A stretch of 64,000 bases of DNA from Flavobacteriales bacterium (GTDB lineage: Bacteria; Bacteroidota; Bacteroidia; Flavobacteriales_F; PHOS-HE28), in assembly GCA_016699575.1 (NCBI GenBank), contig CP064979.1, forward strand, positions 3,286,001 to 3,350,000, in the 5' to 3' direction. Of the stretch, positions 41,431 to 50,303 are shown in pieces. The notes beneath the pieces were generated by a model that was given only the letters and a program-made list of their open reading frames with translations, was not told the origin of the DNA and did not search any database. Numbering within the stretch: the stretch's first letter is position 1; every line of letters begins with the position of its first letter. Made by a program: the position numbers and the translations under genes.

Positions 41431-42549
41431 ATGACCGACCCGCGTTACGTCGCCAGCGAGAGCTGGCAGAAGGAATTCGCTGTTGCCGTCCGCAAGAACG
41501 TGAACGCCTATTTCAAGGAGCGCGGCCTCAGCACCAAGGGCGATGGACGACTGGTGGTGAAGGTGATCGCGATGATGGTCATGTACGTGGCGCCGTTCGT
41601 GGTGCTGCTCACCGTGCCGATGTCAGCTTGGTGGGCGTTGCCGCTGGTGGTGCTCATGGGCATTGGGCTGGCGGGCATCGGCATGAGCGTGATGCACGAC
41701 GCCGTGCACGGTTCGGCCAGTCGCCACCAATGGGTGAACGATCTGCTGGGCAGCACCATGAACCTGATCGGCAGCAGCGTGCTCACGTGGCGGATACAGC
41801 ACAACGGCGCGCACCACACGCACACCAATGTGAACGAAGTGGACCAGGACATCGACTCGAACGTGCTCCTGCGCTTCAGCGATCAGGCGAAGCTGGGACC
41901 TGCGCACCGCACCCAGCATGTGCATGCCTTCTTCTTCTACGGGTTGCTCACCATCACCAAGGTGTTCAACGACTTCTTCATGCTGCGGAAGTTCACGCGG
42001 AACGGGGCCATTGCCAAGATGGGCCGCAACCCGCGCAAGGAGATGCTGCGCCTGGTGCTGCTGAAGGTGGCCTATGCAGCGGTGCACATTGCCTTGCCCA
42101 TGCTCGTCACCGGCTTCACATGGTGGCAGGTAGTGCTGGGCTGGTTCATCATGCACTTCGTGAGCGGGTTCATCCTTGGCTGTGTGTTCCAACTGGCGCA
42201 CGTGGTGGAAGGCGCGGAACAACCGGTTCCCGATGCGAACAACATCATCCACGCCGACTGGGCAGTGCACGAGGTGCTCACCACCGCCGACTTCGCGCCC
42301 AACAACCGCTGGGTGAACTGGTACGTGGGCGGCCTCAACTTCCAGATCGAGCACCACCTCTTCCCGCATGTGTGCCACGTGCACTACAGCGCCATTGCAC
42401 CCATCGTGCGGCGCACGGTGGAAGAGTTCGGCCTGCCCTACAACGTGAAGCCCACCCTGCGCGCAGCCCTTGCATCGCACGCACGCCGCCTCCGGACATT
42501 GGGCCGACCGGCGGTGCAGGCCGAGGAGACGTCGCTCAAGGCGGCCTGA
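41431..42549 (+). CDS. Acyl-lipid / linoleoyl-CoA desaturase-like fatty-acid desaturase
   Basis: 372 residues. Three histidine boxes: HDAVHGS, HNGAHHTHTN and the front-end type QIEHHLFPH, where Gln replaces the first His. Membrane helices at about 48-90 and 215-265. This is the front-end (delta-5/6/8-like) branch without a cytochrome b5 domain, common in Bacteroidota. Makes unsaturated acyl chains in membrane lipid. Different family from the desaturase at 16149. Confidence 0.9.
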   Translation: MTDPRYVASESWQKEFAVAVRKNVNAYFKERGLSTKGDGRLVVKVIAMMVMYVAPFVVLLTVPMSAWWALPLVVLMGIGLAGIGMSVMHDAVHGSASRHQWVNDLLGSTMNLIGSSVLTWRIQHNGAHHTHTNVNEVDQDIDSNVLLRFSDQAKLGPAHRTQHVHAFFFYGLLTITKVFNDFFMLRKFTRNGAIAKMGRNPRKEMLRLVLLKVAYAAVHIALPMLVTGFTWWQVVLGWFIMHFVSGFILGCVFQLAHVVEGAEQPVPDANNIIHADWAVHEVLTTADFAPNNRWVNWYVGGLNFQIEHHLFPHVCHVHYSAIAPIVRRTVEEFGLPYNVKPTLRAALASHARRLRTLGRPAVQAEETSLKAA

Positions 42550-42569
42550 AGGGTCGCTGCTGCCGGGTG

Positions 42570-42577
42570 TATCTTCA
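42570..42577 (+). promoter_or_regulatory. -7 promoter box of the 34-residue protein
   Basis: tatcttca, 4 nt before the ATG at 42582. Confidence 0.4.
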
Positions 42578-42581
42578 CACC

Positions 42582-42686
42582 ATGGCCAACAAGAAACCCG
42601 CTCCCATACCGATGGTCTATCGGGTGCTGGCAGTTGTGCTCATTTTGCTGTTCCTGGGTTGGATGACCATGAGCGTGTGGCGTTAG
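42582..42686 (+). CDS. Single-helix small membrane protein
   Basis: 34 residues: basic N-terminus ANKKPAPIPMVYR, one membrane helix VLAVVLILLFLGWMTMSVW and a final Arg. It has its own promoter box at the usual spacing, which supports translation. Function unknown; such miniproteins often tune a membrane complex. Confidence 0.45.
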   Translation: MANKKPAPIPMVYRVLAVVLILLFLGWMTMSVWR

Positions 42687-42792
42687 GCTGCGTTGACCTT
42701 CATTGCCTCCATTGCCCGCCCATATCATCGACCCGGACGCTCGGCAACCATTCACACCATGGCGCGTCATGCCCATAGCGTTCCATCCCGAC

Positions 42793-44094
42793 ATGCCCAT
42801 GCTTCCAGCACGCCTCCCACTTTCACTTATTGTGTGCGCCACGGTAGCACAGAGCACCGCCCAAACCTTTTCGTTCGATTTCGAAGGCGTGAACGGCTTT
42901 TCCGGCTGGGTGCAGAGCGATGGACAACCCATCGCCATCGGACCCGGTGCCAGCGGTTCAACATCCTTGTCCATCGCCGTGGACCAGCAGAACTGGGATC
43001 GCAGGGTGTATTATCCGATCCCGTTCGACCCCACCAAGGCGTACCGCTATTCGGCATGGTGCCAAACGGATCAGTTGAGCTCCACCGCATCGATGCGCCT
43101 GGCATGGGTCGATTTCAGCACGGGCCAGCGGATCTATACGGATACCTACTACCTCAACAATACATCCACCATATGGAAGCCGGGATCGATACCACCACAC
43201 ATGATCCCCACGACGGACTATTCGTCCAACCCCAACGCGCAGTTCTGCATTGTGCTGGAGGCCTATGCCGATCTTGACGGCGTGGCCTTGTTCGATGATG
43301 TGGTGGTGACGATGACCGACCCAGCCAACACATCCATCCTCTGGGTGCGTGCGATGCTCGGCGGCACCTACACCAATGGCTACATGCCCAGCAACCTTCG
43401 GCAACAAGGGCTGTTGCCCACCGTTGAGCCGTACTCTGGGCTGGGCTTTCCCCAGGCCGGAGGAGGTGGTGAAACGGCTTCCGTTGCATGGTGGGCCAAT
43501 GCATCGCTGGACGGCCCCGTGGATTGGGTGCGTGTGGAATTGCGGTCGGCGCTCGATCCTTCGGTCGTTGTGGCGACAAGGCAGGGGCTGATCGCAAGCA
43601 CTGGCAGCATCGTGCAGACGGACGGTGGCACAGCGCTCCAATTCAATGTACCCCCAGGGAACTACTACGTGGCGCTCCGGCACAGGAACCACTTGGGGTG
43701 CATGACAGCGGCTCCCTTGGCGGTACAGGGACCGGTAACCGTACCGTGGACGGCTTACGGGGGCGTCGACCTCTCGTCCGCATCTACGGCCACTTGGGGA
43801 ACCAATGCCCGCAAACTGGGCGATACGATATACAACTACATGGTGCTCTGGCCGGGGAACACCAACGGTGATGGCATAGTGAAGTACACCGGCGCCGCTA
43901 ACGACCGTGATCCGATCCTGCAGGCCATTGGAGGTACAGTGCCCACGAACACGCTGCCCGGTGTGTACAACATGCACGATGTGAACATGGACGGTACTGT
44001 GAAGTACACCGGATCTTTCAACGACAGGGATCCGATCCTTCAGACCATTGGGGGGACGATCCCGACGCTCACACGGGCAGAACAACTGCCGTGA
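42793..44094 (+). CDS. Secreted protein with KYTG/NDRDPIL C-terminal module (paralog 2)
   Basis: 433 residues from the ATG at 42793 (ATGs at 42769 and 42799 are alternatives). Signal peptide LPARLPLSLIVCATVAQSTA. Same layout as paralog 1 at 39324: FSFDFEGVNGFSGW beta-sandwich, GPVDWVRVELRSALDPSVVV, and two C-terminal copies of NTNGDGIVKYTG / NDRDPIL, ending EQLP. The full-length similarity means an old gene duplication. Followed by a terminator hairpin shared with RNase P RNA. Confidence 0.75.
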   Translation: MPMLPARLPLSLIVCATVAQSTAQTFSFDFEGVNGFSGWVQSDGQPIAIGPGASGSTSLSIAVDQQNWDRRVYYPIPFDPTKAYRYSAWCQTDQLSSTASMRLAWVDFSTGQRIYTDTYYLNNTSTIWKPGSIPPHMIPTTDYSSNPNAQFCIVLEAYADLDGVALFDDVVVTMTDPANTSILWVRAMLGGTYTNGYMPSNLRQQGLLPTVEPYSGLGFPQAGGGGETASVAWWANASLDGPVDWVRVELRSALDPSVVVATRQGLIASTGSIVQTDGGTALQFNVPPGNYYVALRHRNHLGCMTAAPLAVQGPVTVPWTAYGGVDLSSASTATWGTNARKLGDTIYNYMVLWPGNTNGDGIVKYTGAANDRDPILQAIGGTVPTNTLPGVYNMHDVNMDGTVKYTGSFNDRDPILQTIGGTIPTLTRAEQLP

Positions 44095-44109
44095 GCCGTC
44101 ATGAACGGC

Positions 44110-44141
44110 GAAGGGCCCAACGCTTGCGCGCCGGGCCCTTC
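44110..44141. terminator. Shared terminator hairpin
   Basis: 9-bp stem gaagggccc / gggcccttc with a 14-nt loop, between the secreted paralog and the 3' end of the RNase P RNA gene, which face each other. Confidence 0.6.
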
Positions 44142-44149
44142 ATGTATGG

Positions 44150-44545
44150 CCTGTGCATCTGTAAGCCGGGTTCTGTTGCTGCCGACAAGTCGCCAGCACA
44201 CCGTCATTTATCTGGGACCGCGTTCGCACGCGGCCTCTATCGACCTACCCACCGACGGCGGACGGGCCGCCCGCTGCGCTCCGACAAGTCGGAACGCTCG
44301 CCGGCCTATTTGGTCTTTCAGCGCGTGGGGTTTGCCAAGCCGCCGTGTTGCCACGGCGCTGGTGGGCTCTTACCCCGCCTTTTCACCCTTGTCCCGACAA
44401 GTCGGGACGGTTTTCTTTTCTGCGGCACTTTCCGTGGCGCCACCGTTAACGATGGCGCCCCTTCCCGTTAGGAAGCACGTTGCCCTTTGCTGCCCGGACT
44501 TTCCTCCCTCCGGACAAGCCGGAGAGCGACGGCACGATGCACAGG
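44150..44545 (-). ncRNA. rnpB: RNase P RNA, bacterial class A
   Basis: Minus-strand catalytic RNA that cuts 5' leaders from pre-tRNA. The 5' conserved block GAGGAAAGTCCGGGC is clear near 44490-44510, GGTGGGTAGGTCGATAG near 44240 and the 3' end ACAGAACCCGGCTTACAGA near 44160-44180. The outer P1 helix is a 10-bp match between 44150-44159 and 44536-44545, which sets the ends at about 396 nt. GTCCCGACTTGTCGGGAC and other stems fit class A peripheral helices. Confidence 0.95.
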
Positions 44546-44661
44546 ATGTCAATGGACGAGGCTCCAAAGGTGGCGAACACCGGGACCGGTTCGCCTAACG
44601 CCTTGTTAATGCCACGGCCCAAGCTGCTGTCCGCGCGACATTTGCCGTCCCAGAACAGACC

Positions 44662-45183
44662 ATGAAACACATCATTCTCAGCCTCGCCCTGCCCATCGGC
44701 CTCACCACGGGTGCATTCGCCCAGAGCACAGGACACGATCATGCCGGGCACAACCATGCCGGGCACAGCCATGGCACCGAGCAGAAAGGACCGCAGTACT
44801 ACGGCGCCAAGATCACCGCCGATGGCGCCATGACCAGCGCGGACTTCCTGAAGGCCGTGCAAGGCAAGGACAGTATGGAGGCCAAGCTGCAGTGCGAGAT
44901 CATCACCAGCTGCACCAAGAAGGGCTGCTGGATGGACACCAAGATGGCAGACGGCAGCGTGATGAAAGTGCGCTTCCAGGACTATGGCTTCTTCGTGCCC
45001 ACCCACGGGTTGGAAGGCAAGAAGGCCGTGCTGCAAGGCATGGTGCACCGCGAGGTGACGACCGTGGCCATGCTGCGCCACTATGCCGAGGACGCCGGGC
45101 AGAGCAAGGAGGAGATCGCCAAGATCACCGAGCCGAAGAGCGAGCTCATGTTCACCGCTGTGGGTGTCATCATCACCGATTGA
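44662..45183 (+). CDS. DUF4920 family exported protein with a His-rich N-terminus
   Basis: 173 residues. Signal peptide to about residue 20, then GHDHAGHNHAGHSHG, three repeats of a His-Asp/Asn-His-Ala-Gly type suited to bind metal. The DUF4920 core follows: YYGAKITADGAM, ITSCTKKGCWMDTKM (two cysteines flanking KKG), VRFQDYGFFVPTHGLEGKKAVLQG. Function is unknown; a periplasmic metal or redox role is possible. The stop overlaps the TTG start of the PAP2 gene. Confidence 0.8.
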   Translation: MKHIILSLALPIGLTTGAFAQSTGHDHAGHNHAGHSHGTEQKGPQYYGAKITADGAMTSADFLKAVQGKDSMEAKLQCEIITSCTKKGCWMDTKMADGSVMKVRFQDYGFFVPTHGLEGKKAVLQGMVHREVTTVAMLRHYAEDAGQSKEEIAKITEPKSELMFTAVGVIITD

Positions 45184-45941
45184 GGAATCTGCTCAATAGC
45201 ATCGCGCAACGGTCCCGCTTGGTCGGGACCGTTTGCGTTGCTGCCCTTTGCACGGGGGGGCACGCGCAGAACACGCACGAGCTGCGCTGGGGTCTGGATG
45301 CACCCCTGATCGGCGCAGGGGTCGTTGGGCATGCGGCGCTGATGGTGGGTTTCGACATCGGCACCCGGTATTCCGCGCAACCTCGTGATACGGTGGTCCT
45401 GGACCGGAGCACCGTCAACCGCTTCGACCGGATAGCCACGTTCCAGCACCACCCACAGGCGGCCAAAGCCAGCGATCGGTTGTTCCTTGCAGATGCCGTG
45501 GTGCCCTTGGTCGGCGCTGCCGTACAGCAGCAGGGAGACCAACCGCTGACGCCGGTGCTCATCGGGTTGGAATCGTTCCTATTGTGCAGCGCGCTGACCA
45601 ATCTGGCCAAGTACACCACGTTGCGCAACAGGCCCTACCGTTACAACCCCGACGCGCCACCGCCGCCCAATGCCTGGAAGGATGGCCGCCACAGCTTCTG
45701 GAGCGGGCATACGGCCAACCTTGCCGCCATCACTTTCTCCGTTGCAAGCATGCTGCAACGCAGCGACCTGCATCGCGATGCGAAGACGGCCATTTGGGTT
45801 GGCGCGGCCATGCTACCAGCCCTAGTGGGCTACCTGCGTGTACGTGCAGGCCGACACTTCCCCACGGATGTCCTCGTCGGGTTCGGCTTAGGCACTGGAG
45901 TCGGTTTGCTCGTGCCCTACCTGCACCGCAAGGACGAGTGA
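45180..45941 (+). CDS. PAP2-family phosphatase with TTG start
   Basis: 253 residues. Type 2 phosphatidic acid phosphatase motifs: KYTTLRNRPY (KxxxxxxRP), SFWSGHTA (SGH), and RVRAGRHFPTDVLVG (RxxxxxHxxxD). Signal-like N-terminus NSIAQRSRLVGTVCVAALCTGG. Membrane enzyme that dephosphorylates lipid phosphates or undecaprenyl pyrophosphate. TTG at 45180 overlaps the DUF4920 TGA stop (TTGA), and no other start precedes the conserved part, so translation is probably coupled. Confidence 0.8.
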   Translation: MRNLLNSIAQRSRLVGTVCVAALCTGGHAQNTHELRWGLDAPLIGAGVVGHAALMVGFDIGTRYSAQPRDTVVLDRSTVNRFDRIATFQHHPQAAKASDRLFLADAVVPLVGAAVQQQGDQPLTPVLIGLESFLLCSALTNLAKYTTLRNRPYRYNPDAPPPPNAWKDGRHSFWSGHTANLAAITFSVASMLQRSDLHRDAKTAIWVGAAMLPALVGYLRVRAGRHFPTDVLVGFGLGTGVGLLVPYLHRKDE

Positions 45942-45951
45942 CATCCATTTG

Positions 45952-46077
45952 CTGGATCGCTTCGGGCCCAGAGCGGCCCTCGCGATGACGCTAGCGCGTG
46001 CCAATGATGTTGGTGGTGTGTGCCAACCTCGGCGCGTGCGTCATCGCGAGCGAGGCTTTGCGAGCGAAGCGATCCAG
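45952..46077. repeat. Interspersed palindromic repeat, long copy
   Basis: Starts ctggatcgcttcgg and ends cgaagcgatccag, with inner inverted words cgcgatgacg / cgtcatcgcg. Same family as 10561-10641. A 31-nt stretch from 46022 (gccaacctcggcgcgt...) is repeated with two differences at 46177. Confidence 0.75.
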
Positions 46078-46192
46078 CGGCCGCGCCGACCGGATCGCTT
46101 CGGCTCAGCTGCTTCGTACCTCGCGGTAAAAGTCCAGCGATGACGGAGTGCGATCCATTCGGATAGGCGGTGAAGCGCCAACCTCGGCGCGT

Positions 46193-46223
46193 CCGTCATC
46201 GCGAACGGAGCGAAGCGATCCAG
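46193..46223. repeat. Interspersed palindromic repeat, half copy
   Basis: cgtcatcgcgaacggagcga and agcgatccag form the right half of the same repeat. The preceding 46087-46165 has a decayed copy. The whole 313-nt gap 45942-46254 is repeat-derived. Confidence 0.7.
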
Positions 46224-46254
46224 GAACGCCGGGTTCTTCTGCCGGCAGTAACAC

Positions 46255-46638
46255 TCAGCCGTTGCTGTGCATGGCCACGGCGTTGCCTTCGGTGTCCATG
46301 AAGAAGGCCATGTGCCCGATCTCCGGTGTGATCTGCGTCTTCGGCATCAGCACCTTGCCACCGGCTTTCTCCACGCGGCCGAGCGCGTCGTTCAGGTCGG
46401 GGTTGGCGTTCAGGTAAATGACCGCGCCTTCTGCGCTGGGCGTGTGCTGCTCGCTCTTCACCAGCGCGCCGCCCACCTTGCCGTTCATGCCATCGCCGGG
46501 GAAGGAACGCATGACCATGCCGGGGAATTCCATGGCTTCCATCTTGATGTTGAAGACCGTCTCGTAGAACTTCTGTGCACGGTCGACGTCGCTAACGGCG
46601 ATCTCGAACCAGTTGAGGGCGTTGGTGGTGTTGTCCAT
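46255..46638 (-). CDS. VOC-superfamily (glyoxalase-like) protein
   Basis: 127 residues. Two beta-alpha-beta-beta-beta modules: LNWFEIAVSDVDRAQKFYETVF and, in the second, VIYLNANPDLNDALGRVEKAGGKVLMPK ending GNAVAMHS. Putative metal-ligand positions are Glu in WFEIAV and later residues. Proteins of this type include lyases, dioxygenases and resistance proteins; the substrate is not clear. ATG at 46638 is family-consistent. Confidence 0.8.
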   Translation of the reverse strand: MDNTTNALNWFEIAVSDVDRAQKFYETVFNIKMEAMEFPGMVMRSFPGDGMNGKVGGALVKSEQHTPSAEGAVIYLNANPDLNDALGRVEKAGGKVLMPKTQITPEIGHMAFFMDTEGNAVAMHSNG

Positions 46639-46758
46639 GGTAGTTGTTTTGGTTGTCCGGTTGGTCCGCGATGACGGTGTTTCCGTCAGCGCGCATTGCA
46701 CAACGTACATACCATTCCGCTGGGTTGCCCGCGGTGGTGATGGAACGTTCGTTGTTTG

Positions 46759-47304
46759 CTAACGGAGCACCGAAATGAACTCTTTCCAAGGACCAACCTC
46801 GGTGCGGTACTGCTTGCACATCACGCGCGTGATCTGTGTCAGGTGACCGAGGTCGTGCGCAGCCCATGTGGCCAGCAGTTGCCGAAGCTCCACTTCGCCG
46901 AAGGTGGGATGTATGCCTAGGCTGCCGAGGTCGGCATCGGTGATGTCCAGCGCGCGGAACGCCAGCAAGTTGTGCTGCCGCAGCGCGGCGAACTCGTCAA
47001 GAAGGTCATCGAGGGTTTTGCCGGAGCTCTCTATGAACATGGCGGTACGGTCGAACTTGACGAAGGCCTTGTCGTGCGTTGACAAGCACCTGCGGATGCG
47101 GGCCATCCAGTCGGTGCGCTCGCCGTGCACCAGGTGGCCCACAACGTCGTAGGGCGTCCATGTGTCCCCGCCTTCATTGTGGTGTGTCCATTCTTCATCG
47201 AGGCCGGAGAGCAGCGCGTGCAGCACGTTCGGTGTGCGTTCGAGGATGGCAAGCATGCCGGCGATGGTGAAGTCTGAACTGGAAGGAATGGTCGTGCGGT
47301 CCAT
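46759..47304 (-). CDS. DinB-like four-helix protein
   Basis: 181 residues. DinB/YfiT-like fold with putative metal ligands in WTPYDVVGHLVHGE and AAHDLGHLTQI. Members include thiol transferases and stress-induced proteins. ATG at 47304 lies 5 nt after a TACCTTCA box and is divergent from pabA. Confidence 0.8.
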   Translation of the reverse strand: MDRTTIPSSSDFTIAGMLAILERTPNVLHALLSGLDEEWTHHNEGGDTWTPYDVVGHLVHGERTDWMARIRRCLSTHDKAFVKFDRTAMFIESSGKTLDDLLDEFAALRQHNLLAFRALDITDADLGSLGIHPTFGEVELRQLLATWAAHDLGHLTQITRVMCKQYRTEVGPWKEFISVLR

Positions 47305-47309
47305 GCGGA

Positions 47310-47317
47310 TGAAGGTA
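47310..47317 (-). promoter_or_regulatory. -7 promoter box of the DinB-like gene
   Basis: On the minus strand TACCTTCA, 5 nt before the ATG at 47304. Confidence 0.45.
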
Positions 47318-47331
47318 GGAGGGGTGAGACG

Positions 47332-47339
47332 CATCTTCG
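47332..47339 (+). promoter_or_regulatory. -7 promoter box of pabA
   Basis: catcttcg, 7 nt before the GTG at 47347. Confidence 0.45.
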
Positions 47340-47346
47340 TCCCACC

Positions 47347-47913
47347 GTGCGCATCCTGCTCCTCGACAATTACGACAGCTTCACTTGGAACCTGCACCAC
47401 CTGCTGGCGCCACATGCACAGGTGGATGTGGTGCTCAACGATGCTGTTTCGGTGGACGAAGCCGCGCGCTATGATCGCATTGTACTGAGCCCCGGTCCGG
47501 GACTTCCACAAGAAGCGGGCATCACCATGGAACTGCTGCAACGGTTGATGCCCACGCATCCGATCCTCGGTGTGTGCCTGGGCATGCAGGCTATCGTGGA
47601 GGCGTGCGGCGGAACGCTCTTCAACCAACCCAAGGTGATGCACGGTATTGCGGTGCCTTGCCTCCCGACCGATCCCGTCGATGCGCTGTTCCATGGCATT
47701 CCTGCACCGATCGAAGTGGGGCTCTACCACAGCTGGGCGGCCGATCCAACCACCCTACCGACCGACCTCCGCGTGACGGCGCTCAGTGAGCAAGGCATCA
47801 TCATGGGCGTGCGCCATGCTCGCTACAACGTGTGCGGCGTGCAGTTCCACCCGGAGAGCGTGATGACGCCCACGGGAGAAAGGATGGTGGAGAACTGGTT
47901 GCTGAGCGCCTGA
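47347..47913 (+). CDS. pabA: Aminodeoxychorismate / anthranilate synthase glutaminase component
   Basis: 188 residues, GTG start. Class I glutamine amidotransferase: DNYDSFTWNL, SPGPGLPQEAG, catalytic Cys in GVCLGMQA and His-Glu in QFHPESV. Supplies ammonia to PabB (folate) or TrpE (tryptophan); neither partner is in the window, so pabA versus trpG is unresolved. The stop is 2 nt from the stop of the convergent T9SS gene. A diverged copy of its last roughly 90 nt lies at 50458. Confidence 0.88.
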   Translation: MRILLLDNYDSFTWNLHHLLAPHAQVDVVLNDAVSVDEAARYDRIVLSPGPGLPQEAGITMELLQRLMPTHPILGVCLGMQAIVEACGGTLFNQPKVMHGIAVPCLPTDPVDALFHGIPAPIEVGLYHSWAADPTTLPTDLRVTALSEQGIIMGVRHARYNVCGVQFHPESVMTPTGERMVENWLLSA

Positions 47914-47915
47914 TC

Positions 47916-50162
47916 TCACCGCCCCACCATCACGCGCTGCGCGTGCCGCCCGTTGCTCCAGAGCACCAGTGTGTACACTCCGGGTGCGGGTGCAACGTTC
48001 AGCGTTTGCATGCCCGGGCGTGCTTGCTCGCTGTGCACGATGTGGCCCGCGGCGTCGATGAGTTCAACGCGTGCATCGCTGGCCAGTGGGATGCCCGTGT
48101 GCACCACTATGCTGCCGTTGGTGGGGTTGGGGGCCACAACGAAGGCCATGGACGCTGCCGCGGTCGCAACGCCCGTGCTCAGGTAGTTGAACGGCGCTGA
48201 GGTTCCGCTGCACCCATCAGCATCCACCACCAGTACGGTGTGGTTGCCGTTCTGCGTGGGCGTGTAGGTCTGATCCGTGGCGTTGGCGATGAAGCTGCCT
48301 TCGTAGAACCACTGGTAAGCCACACCGGCCGTGGTGGTGAGGTCGCCGCCCACTTGCGAAATGACGGGTGTGATACCGAGCGTGGTGACGGGGAAAGAAC
48401 CGCTGTAGCTGAAGTTGGCATCTTCCACCGTCACGGTAATGGTGGCCGTGCCCGGCACGTTGTCGTCAACTGTGCCGATGGTGACTGCGAAGGTCGTGGC
48501 GTTCACCTGTTGCACCGTGATGTCGCCGTTGCCCACTACCGCTTGATCGTTACTGCTGGCCGTAGGATTGCCCACCGCACCACCCTGGTTGTTCACGAGG
48601 ACGTTCACGGCGGCCATGCCATCAACACGGCAGAAGGCCGCTGGCGCAGGCAGGGTGAAGGTGGCATCGTCATCGAGGTTGGTCACCGCGAACTGCTCCG
48701 GTCCCATGGCGCCGTAAAGCGGATCGGCGGTGAGAACGTTCATCGTTGCCACCACGCTCAGGTCGATGTGCCCGTCGTCGCTGGTATCGTCCACACCGGT
48801 GACGGTCACCGTCTGGGGCTGGTCCCAATTGGCCGTGGTGAAGGTCATCTGTGCCACGTCGATGGTCGCCTCGGTGGCATCGCTGCTGGCGAGATCCACT
48901 ACCACGTTGCCGGTGGGTTGTGTGCCCAAACGGAGTTGCAGCGTTTGCGTGGTGCCGGTCTCTTCCGTCACGAGCGTTGCATTGCTGGTGGCCTGCACAC
49001 CGGGGAAGGATGCACCAGCGTAAGCCCGCGCGTTGATGCCATGCGTATCGCCCTGGAAACCGTTCCCTTCCCACACCACCATGAAGCCGCCATCGCTGCG
49101 TTTCTCCACGGCAGGGTAAACCTGGCGGCCGGCGGTGGTGGTGTTCAGTACCACCACGCCGCTGTTCTGGGCGTTGTGGTCCTTGGCGTAGAAACCGCGC
49201 ACCTGGTAATCGTCCGGGTCGTTCAGGCTGAGCCAGTTGCCCATCACAATGAAGAAGTCGCCGTTGTCGAACAACGTGCATTCGCTGGTGAAGTAGGCAT
49301 ACGAGCAGCTGAACACGCCAAGCTCGTCGATGATGGTATTGCCGCTTGCATCCAGGAGCCACGCTTGGTAAACGCTGGTGCCGTTCACGCCCCACTTGGT
49401 GCTGATGAGGATCTCGTCACTGGCGTTGGTGCTCACGTCGATGCAGTTGAGCGAGCTGTTCTGGTCATGCACGATGGTCTCATTGATCTGCGCCAGGAAG
49501 TCGCTGTCGAACGATTTGCGGTAGATGCGGTTGGGATAGTTACCCCGGCCGTAGATGGCCACCAGATCACCGTTGGATTTGAAGCGGATGTTCGGATGAT
49601 CATAGTCGTTGTTCGCGTCTTCGGTAACCAGAACGGGCGAGCCGATGAACGAATTCGTGCCGAGGTCGTAGCCGTGCAAGTGCAGGTCGCTGAACCCGCT
49701 GCCGTACAGGAACGCCAACGTGTTGCCGTTCACATCGAAGTCCCATTCCCCGCCGCCTGTGAGCGGTATGATGGCGCCGAGCGCGTTGTTGGCCTCCACC
49801 ACCACCATGTTCACGTTGTTCACGTCGTTCCAGCCGATGATGTACTTGCCGTTCTGCCAGTACATCACCTTCACCACTTGCGCAGTGTTCTGGTTCAGGC
49901 CCGTGGCCACCAGCAGTTCGCTGCTCAACGCCACATGCGCACTGTTGTAGCGGCGGAAGTACAGGCTTGCGGTGTTGTCGTCCTGCAGCCAGCTCTTCCA
50001 CACCACCAGGTAGTCGTCGGCGGGGCCCACTGCTACTTGCGGCAGGTACTGTTCGCTGGGCACGTTCTGGTTCACGCGGAACTCGCCCGTGGCGGGAAGC
50101 AGTTGGGCGGTGGAGGCGATGGCGCAGAGCAGAGCGGGGGCGAGGAGGATGGCGTGGCGCAT
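47916..50162 (-). CDS. Large T9SS-secreted surface protein
   Basis: 748 residues. Signal peptide (MRHAILLAPALLCAIASTA). N-terminal half has propeller-like repeats (LPQVAVGPADDYLVVWKS, YPAVEKRSDGGFMVVWEG). Then a Calx-beta-like segment (LVTEETGTTQTLQLRLGTQPTGNVVVDL), an immunoglobulin-like segment (YQWFYEGSFIANATDQTYTPTQNG) and a type A sorting domain (VVAPNPTNGSIVVHTG ... VYTLVLWSNG). Probably an adhesin or binding protein; ligand unknown. The 3' end abuts pabA, and the 5' side is followed by fragments of a CutA-like gene and pabA. Confidence 0.85.
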   Translation of the reverse strand: MRHAILLAPALLCAIASTAQLLPATGEFRVNQNVPSEQYLPQVAVGPADDYLVVWKSWLQDDNTASLYFRRYNSAHVALSSELLVATGLNQNTAQVVKVMYWQNGKYIIGWNDVNNVNMVVVEANNALGAIIPLTGGGEWDFDVNGNTLAFLYGSGFSDLHLHGYDLGTNSFIGSPVLVTEDANNDYDHPNIRFKSNGDLVAIYGRGNYPNRIYRKSFDSDFLAQINETIVHDQNSSLNCIDVSTNASDEILISTKWGVNGTSVYQAWLLDASGNTIIDELGVFSCSYAYFTSECTLFDNGDFFIVMGNWLSLNDPDDYQVRGFYAKDHNAQNSGVVVLNTTTAGRQVYPAVEKRSDGGFMVVWEGNGFQGDTHGINARAYAGASFPGVQATSNATLVTEETGTTQTLQLRLGTQPTGNVVVDLASSDATEATIDVAQMTFTTANWDQPQTVTVTGVDDTSDDGHIDLSVVATMNVLTADPLYGAMGPEQFAVTNLDDDATFTLPAPAAFCRVDGMAAVNVLVNNQGGAVGNPTASSNDQAVVGNGDITVQQVNATTFAVTIGTVDDNVPGTATITVTVEDANFSYSGSFPVTTLGITPVISQVGGDLTTTAGVAYQWFYEGSFIANATDQTYTPTQNGNHTVLVVDADGCSGTSAPFNYLSTGVATAAASMAFVVAPNPTNGSIVVHTGIPLASDARVELIDAAGHIVHSEQARPGMQTLNVAPAPGVYTLVLWSNGRHAQRVMVGR

Positions 50163-50303
50163 GGGCGGATTGTTGTCGCAATGATATCTGCCCGTTGAGC
50201 ATGGCCGATCAACTGCGACCGGTCAGCCGTGATGCCGGCCGGGTTCGGACCGCAAGTCCGAGCAGTGCACGCCAATGGGGATGTCGAATGTTGATCCAGC
50301 TGC

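Noticed and set aside
42761..43277. ATG at 42761 preceded by a box-like cattcacacc as start of the secreted paralog
   Set aside because: This ATG is in another frame and does not lead into the paralog's signal peptide.
48240..50198. Long plus-strand open frame of 652 codons
   Set aside because: It is antisense to the T9SS gene at 47916-50162, is rich in His/Val/Arg as expected from reading GC-rich codons backwards, and shows no domain.
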